Source: Arenibacter aquaticus (GTDB lineage Bacteria; Bacteroidota; Bacteroidia; Flavobacteriales; Flavobacteriaceae). From it: DNA of 64,000 nucleotides. Positions 60,974 through 64,000 of this stretch are shown piece after piece. The DNA lies in NCBI RefSeq assembly GCF_003957295.1, contig NZ_RQPJ01000021.1, forward strand, positions 790,210-854,209. The letters run 5' to 3'. A program made the translations under genes and the position numbers. Position 1 is the first letter of the stretch, and every line of letters starts with the position of its first letter. The notes beneath the pieces were generated by a model. That model saw only the letters and a list, made by a program, of their open reading frames with translations, had not been told where the DNA came from and searched no databases.

Positions 60974-61627
60974 TTAGACTGTAACTGCCCTATTCAGATA
61001 TCTTCTAAAGGGTAACATTTCCTGATATACAGCTATTACATTATCCTTAAAATTATTCTGTAAAATATCCGCTTTAGCAAGAGGATGCATCACTGCAAAG
61101 GTTTTGTTCCGTAGCAGATCTAGATGGGGATGACCTTGCGAAAAACCTTTAGGGGCCCTTATTAGGGAATCATCAACCACCAAATTACCAAAAGTATCTT
61201 TGAACGATTTTTTGTTCAAAATTCTTTTAAGTTCCTCTCCGTCATAATCAATTGCCTCGCGAATACTGCGGAGGGTCTTGGAATCTGGCCTCCAAAATCC
61301 GCCTGCCAACATGGACTGCCCCAACCCAATTTCAATATAAAAATCCCCAGTATTGGGAGCTTTATCCAGGCCCGCACCAAAATGATCCTTATATACCGGT
61401 TTGTTTGGATGGAACATAAGATTATTATTTATACGGTTAATTCCCTTATTCCCGGGGGTACTATAATAGTTCTCGTCTACCTCTGCCAATGTCAGATCCA
61501 ACTCATTTAACCAATCAATAAAGTCCAGCCGCAGCGTCTTGTACCATTTTCGGTTTTGATCCATCCATTCCTTGGAGTTATTCTGGTTGAGTTGGGTAAG
61601 AAAATCAAAAAGATCTTTAAAATTCAT
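60974..61627 (-). CDS. DUF2461 family protein (TIGR02453)
   Basis: A 217-residue cytoplasmic protein with typical DUF2461 parts: FLTQLNQNNSKEWMDQNRKWYKTL near the start, RINNNLMFHPNKPVYKDHFGAGL, then FYIEIGLGQSMLAGGFWRPDSKTLRSIREAIDYDGEEL. The family is widespread in Bacteroidota and fungi and has no proven role. It stands between nudK and the TIGR00266 gene on the same strand, with gaps of 92 and 47 bp. Confidence 0.92.
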   Translation of the reverse strand: MNFKDLFDFLTQLNQNNSKEWMDQNRKWYKTLRLDFIDWLNELDLTLAEVDENYYSTPGNKGINRINNNLMFHPNKPVYKDHFGAGLDKAPNTGDFYIEIGLGQSMLAGGFWRPDSKTLRSIREAIDYDGEELKRILNKKSFKDTFGNLVVDDSLIRAPKGFSQGHPHLDLLRNKTFAVMHPLAKADILQNNFKDNVIAVYQEMLPFRRYLNRAVTV

Positions 61628-61674
61628 CCGCTAAGTAATATCTAAAAAAATTAAAAGGGAAAAACAAAGTATTA

Positions 61675-62472
61675 TTAAAATCGGTTATCTCCGTCAAGAA
61701 TATTTCCCAGACCACCTAAGAGACTACCTTCTCCCTTATCTTTTCCGCCCCGTGGAATGGATGCCAATACCCTACCCGCCAGTCTACTAAAGGGCAAAGA
61801 TTGTATATAGACCGTTCCAGGTCCCCGTAAGGTGGCATAGAACAGGCCTTCTCCTCCAAAGATGGTATTTTTAATACCTCCTACAAATTCAATATCGTAA
61901 TCAACATTCTGGGTAAAACCTATAATACAGCCAGTGTCTACCCTTAAGGTCTCCCCAGGGGCCAATACTTTCTTGGCTGTTGTGCCACCTGCATGAACAA
62001 AAGCCATACCGTCGCCTTCCAATTTTTGCATAATAAATCCCTCGCCACCAAATAATCCACGTCCCAATCTTTTGGAAAATTCAATTCCAACCGAAACCCC
62101 CTTGGCCGCACACAAAAAAGCATCTTTTTGGCAAATAAATTTTCCCTGAAATTCACTGAGATCAATGGGTATGATCTTTCCTGGGTAAGGTGATGCAAAA
62201 CTAACCTGTTTTTTACCATGACCAATGTTTAGAAAAGCAGTCATAAAAAGACTTTCTCCCGTCAACAATCGTTTCCCCGCAGAAAATAACTTGCCCAATA
62301 CCCCGGTATCCTGATTGGAACCATCACCAAAAATAGTATCCATTTTAATATCCGAATCCATCATCATAAAACTGCCAGCTTCCGCTACAACAGCCTCTTG
62401 TGGGTCCAGTTCTATTTCTACATATTGCATTTCCTCCCCAAAAATTTGATAGTCTATTTCTTGTGCGTTCAT
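61675..62472 (-). CDS. TIGR00266/AIM24 family protein
   Basis: A 265-residue soluble protein of repeated beta-sandwich type. [36 protein letters not shown] is the standard opening of TIGR00266 proteins, and [36 protein letters not shown] plus [38 protein letters not shown] complete the pattern. Relatives include yeast AIM24 and the collagen-binding-like tryptophan RNA-binding-attenuator fold; function in bacteria is not established. Confidence 0.93.
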   Translation of the reverse strand: MNAQEIDYQIFGEEMQYVEIELDPQEAVVAEAGSFMMMDSDIKMDTIFGDGSNQDTGVLGKLFSAGKRLLTGESLFMTAFLNIGHGKKQVSFASPYPGKIIPIDLSEFQGKFICQKDAFLCAAKGVSVGIEFSKRLGRGLFGGEGFIMQKLEGDGMAFVHAGGTTAKKVLAPGETLRVDTGCIIGFTQNVDYDIEFVGGIKNTIFGGEGLFYATLRGPGTVYIQSLPFSRLAGRVLASIPRGGKDKGEGSLLGGLGNILDGDNRF

Positions 62473-62752
62473 TGTAACTTTATTGTTTAAAAATTTATTA
62501 ACGCCATATAGGTCGTTTAAAATACTTTTATGTTACACGGTACAAGGCAAAATTCTTAATGCAAATCCTGCCACGTATAGCATATTTTAACTAACTCCTT
62601 CTCCTAAAGAAGCATGCATTAATTTTCAATAGGGCAGAGCTTGTCAAGTCTCAAACTTATCTCATTGTACCACCAGCGCATGAAATCATGACTACAATAG
62701 AAAAGCGGCACATTGATACATGAATACAGTGCTACATTTGTACGTTGATACA

Positions 62753-63208
62753 TTAATCCCGAAGTTTTAGGGTCCATTCAAAATTAAAGGTAGATACAAC
62801 CACCCCTTCTTGGTTTACCCCTACCGATTTCATCCATAAGGTTTGCCCCTCCCCTGTTGCAATGGTATTGGTTATGGCTTCTTCTACAAGATGACCATCC
62901 AAACAACTAAAAGTGATTAAACCAGTGGCCTTTTTAGAAAAATTGGCATTATTGTTGGCCACCAACATAGAAATATTCTTACCACTTTCCTTAATTCCGT
63001 TCATGACCATGGCAGCGGTAGCGAGTTCTGCAGCCATTCCCTGAACCGCCCAGAAAAGGGATTTAAAGGGATTTTGATTTACCCATCTGTGCTTCACCGT
63101 AACTACTGCCTTACTTTCATCCATATATTGCACACGTACGCCTGTCCACCATGCAGCAGGAAGTTTAAAGAAGCAGAAAGTATTAATTTTTCTAGGGTTT
63201 AAGACCAT
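62753..63208 (-). CDS. DUF4442 family hotdog-fold protein
   Basis: A 151-residue protein with the DUF4442 layout, a relative of acyl-CoA thioesterases. PAAWWTGVRVQYMDESKAVVTVKHRWVNQNPFKSLFWAVQGMAAELATAAMVMN is the characteristic block, with NPFKS and the long central helix. The second half has VANNNANFSKKATGLITFSC and GVNQEGVVVSTFNFEWTLK. It might hydrolyse acyl-thioesters; no catalytic residue can be pointed out with confidence. A -7 box (TATTTTTG, minus strand) is at 63228-63235. Confidence 0.88.
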   Translation of the reverse strand: MVLNPRKINTFCFFKLPAAWWTGVRVQYMDESKAVVTVKHRWVNQNPFKSLFWAVQGMAAELATAAMVMNGIKESGKNISMLVANNNANFSKKATGLITFSCLDGHLVEEAITNTIATGEGQTLWMKSVGVNQEGVVVSTFNFEWTLKLRD

Positions 63209-63227
63209 AACGTTCTGGTTTATAATT

Positions 63228-63235
63228 CAAAAATA
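63228..63235 (-). promoter_or_regulatory. Bacteroidota -7 promoter box for the DUF4442 gene
   Basis: The minus strand reads TATTTTTG, an exact TAnnTTTG match, 19 bp before the ATG. A minus-strand TTG is 15 bp further upstream. Confidence 0.5.
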
Positions 63236-63282
63236 TGCAAAATACACGAACAATCTGAATGTTAATATAATGTTAAATTATA

Positions 63283-63303
63283 GTACTATGTTTTGCATAG
63301 TAC
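63283..63303. promoter_or_regulatory. Perfect inverted repeat, probable repressor operator
   Basis: GTACTATG-TTTTG-CATAGTAC is an 8-bp perfect inverted repeat with a 5-base spacer. It covers the TTG (63293-63295) of the promoter of the DUF4870 gene, so a dimer bound here would block RNA polymerase. A PadR-family regulator is a plausible ligand, because such genes often accompany DUF4870 genes in this family; none is visible in the window. Confidence 0.6.
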
Positions 63304-63324
63304 CATCTTTTAGATATATATTTG
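63293..63324 (+). promoter_or_regulatory. Promoter of the DUF4870 gene
   Basis: TTG (63293-63295), a 21-bp spacer and TATATTTG (63317-63324) match the Bacteroidota -33/-7 consensus fully. The leader to the ATG would be about 140 nt, long for this phylum. Confidence 0.6.
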
Positions 63325-63471
63325 CATTGTAAGTTATTATGTATACCCTATTTAAAGTAAAAAGGAGGAGTCCCAATTGTACAAATGGACTATATAGTAA
63401 TAATACAGAACCTAGTCCTAATGTTTTTAAGAACACCAGCGTAGCAAAAAGCACCTATTATCTATAGACTC

Positions 63472-63954
63472 ATGACACCAGCACTTAGTAAACACGAAAG
63501 AAACCTATCGGCTCTAATCCATGCCTCCACCTTTTCAAAGTATTTCATACCCTTTGGGAATTTAATTCTGCCTTTAGTTTTTTGGACTGCTAACAAAAAA
63601 AATAACCCATTCGTAGATCTGAATGGTAAACGAGCCTTAAATTTTCAAATAAGTCTATTATTATACTCCCTTCTAATTGGTGTTTTTACATTGCCCTTTG
63701 TCCTGGGATTTATTCCGGAACTATTTTATCATAGTTCTATAAACCTATTAAATCTCAACGAATACAATGGCCTTAATTTAAATTTGGATTTTAAAAACAT
63801 AGGGTTTGGAAGGGTAATATGGCCTTTGGGTATTGCTGCCCTAATACAGTCTGGGCTATTTATTGTAAACATAGTCTATACTATTTTGGCAACAATTAAG
63901 ACTGGTGAAGGCCAAGAATTTAAATACCCTATAAGCATACCATTTATTAAGTAA
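63472..63954 (+). CDS. DUF4870 family membrane protein
   Basis: A 160-residue membrane protein with three to four helices. KHERNLSALIHASTFSKYFIPFGNLILPLVFWTANKKNNPFVDLNGKRALNFQISLLLY is the usual DUF4870 opening (His-Leu-x-ALxxxP...PLxxW...HxxxAxNFQ pattern), and the C-terminus carries IVNIVYTILATIKTGEGQEFKYPISI. Function is unknown; members are often near PadR-type regulators and DUF2807 proteins. The end of the window lies 46 bp downstream, so its operon partners cannot be seen. Confidence 0.88.
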   Translation: MTPALSKHERNLSALIHASTFSKYFIPFGNLILPLVFWTANKKNNPFVDLNGKRALNFQISLLLYSLLIGVFTLPFVLGFIPELFYHSSINLLNLNEYNGLNLNLDFKNIGFGRVIWPLGIAALIQSGLFIVNIVYTILATIKTGEGQEFKYPISIPFIK

Positions 63955-64000
63955 TTAAAATTAGTACTCATCACACTAATTACAGAGTTTATTCATCAAA

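Noticed and set aside
1-64000. tRNA, rRNA, CRISPR, prophage or insertion sequence
   Set aside because: No cloverleaf-like GC-rich stretch, regular spaced repeats, transposase or integrase was seen on either strand when reading through; a tool-based scan was not possible.

Overview
The window looks like chromosome of a marine, alga-associated member of the Flavobacteriaceae (Bacteroidota; the gene mix recalls Zobellia, Arenibacter or Maribacter). This is inferred from low-GC DNA, genes without clear Shine-Dalgarno sites, several upstream boxes fitting the Bacteroidota -7 consensus TAnnTTTG, and many exported polysaccharide-degrading enzymes. No rRNA, tRNA, CRISPR array, insertion sequence or integrase was seen. 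The GH97 gene is cut by the left edge.

Region 1 (1-9.7 kb) is a carbohydrate block: a GH97 glycosidase, two formylglycine sulfatases, an NCS1-type permease tightly coupled to a mannitol 2-dehydrogenase-type enzyme, and an SDR oxidoreductase. Region 2 (9.7-12.7 kb) holds a possible coding remnant, an HPP membrane protein and a hybrid histidine kinase. Region 3 (12.8-21.4 kb) is a second saccharide island: a His-rich secreted propeller protein, a two-domain esterase-like hydrolase, a second predicted propeller, a heparinase II/III-type lyase and a 2,3-diketo-L-gulonate reductase-like enzyme. A LacI-type palindrome lies in the divergent promoter region of this island. No SusC/SusD pair is present.

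Region 4 (21.5-37 kb) mixes housekeeping and stress genes: a KefG/KefB-type couple with ATGA overlap, a SnoaL-like protein, a glycoside-hydrolase-like lipoprotein, an amidohydrolase, a DUF4242-nucleotide cyclase fusion, an LpxR-like outer-membrane protein, a Tat-exported Gfo/Idh/MocA oxidoreductase, a GIY-YIG-like protein, a NodB deacetylase, MscS and a di-haem cytochrome c. Region 5 (37.4-48.2 kb) has CIA30, a sialate O-acetylesterase, DUF983, two AraC regulators, RlmF, an ODP-like metallo-beta-lactamase-fold protein, a second Gfo/Idh/MocA protein and a GH105 unsaturated glucuronyl hydrolase with its own LacI-type operator.

Region 6 (48.3-58.3 kb) carries the most striking locus: a 37-residue, 14-cysteine metallothionein-like gene, a strong hairpin, and a SigZ-type ECF sigma factor with a cysteine-rich tail. 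It is followed by VOC, DoxX, a metallophosphoesterase lipoprotein, Dps, a MacA/MacB/TolC-like export set without an ATPase gene, and an OxyR with both redox cysteines. Region 7 (58.3-64 kb) has a PBP4-type peptidase, a divergent MsrA, NudK, DUF2461, a TIGR00266 protein, DUF4442 and a DUF4870 gene preceded by a perfect 8-bp inverted repeat overlapping its promoter.

All functional calls rest on motif reading and memory of protein families; no database search was run.
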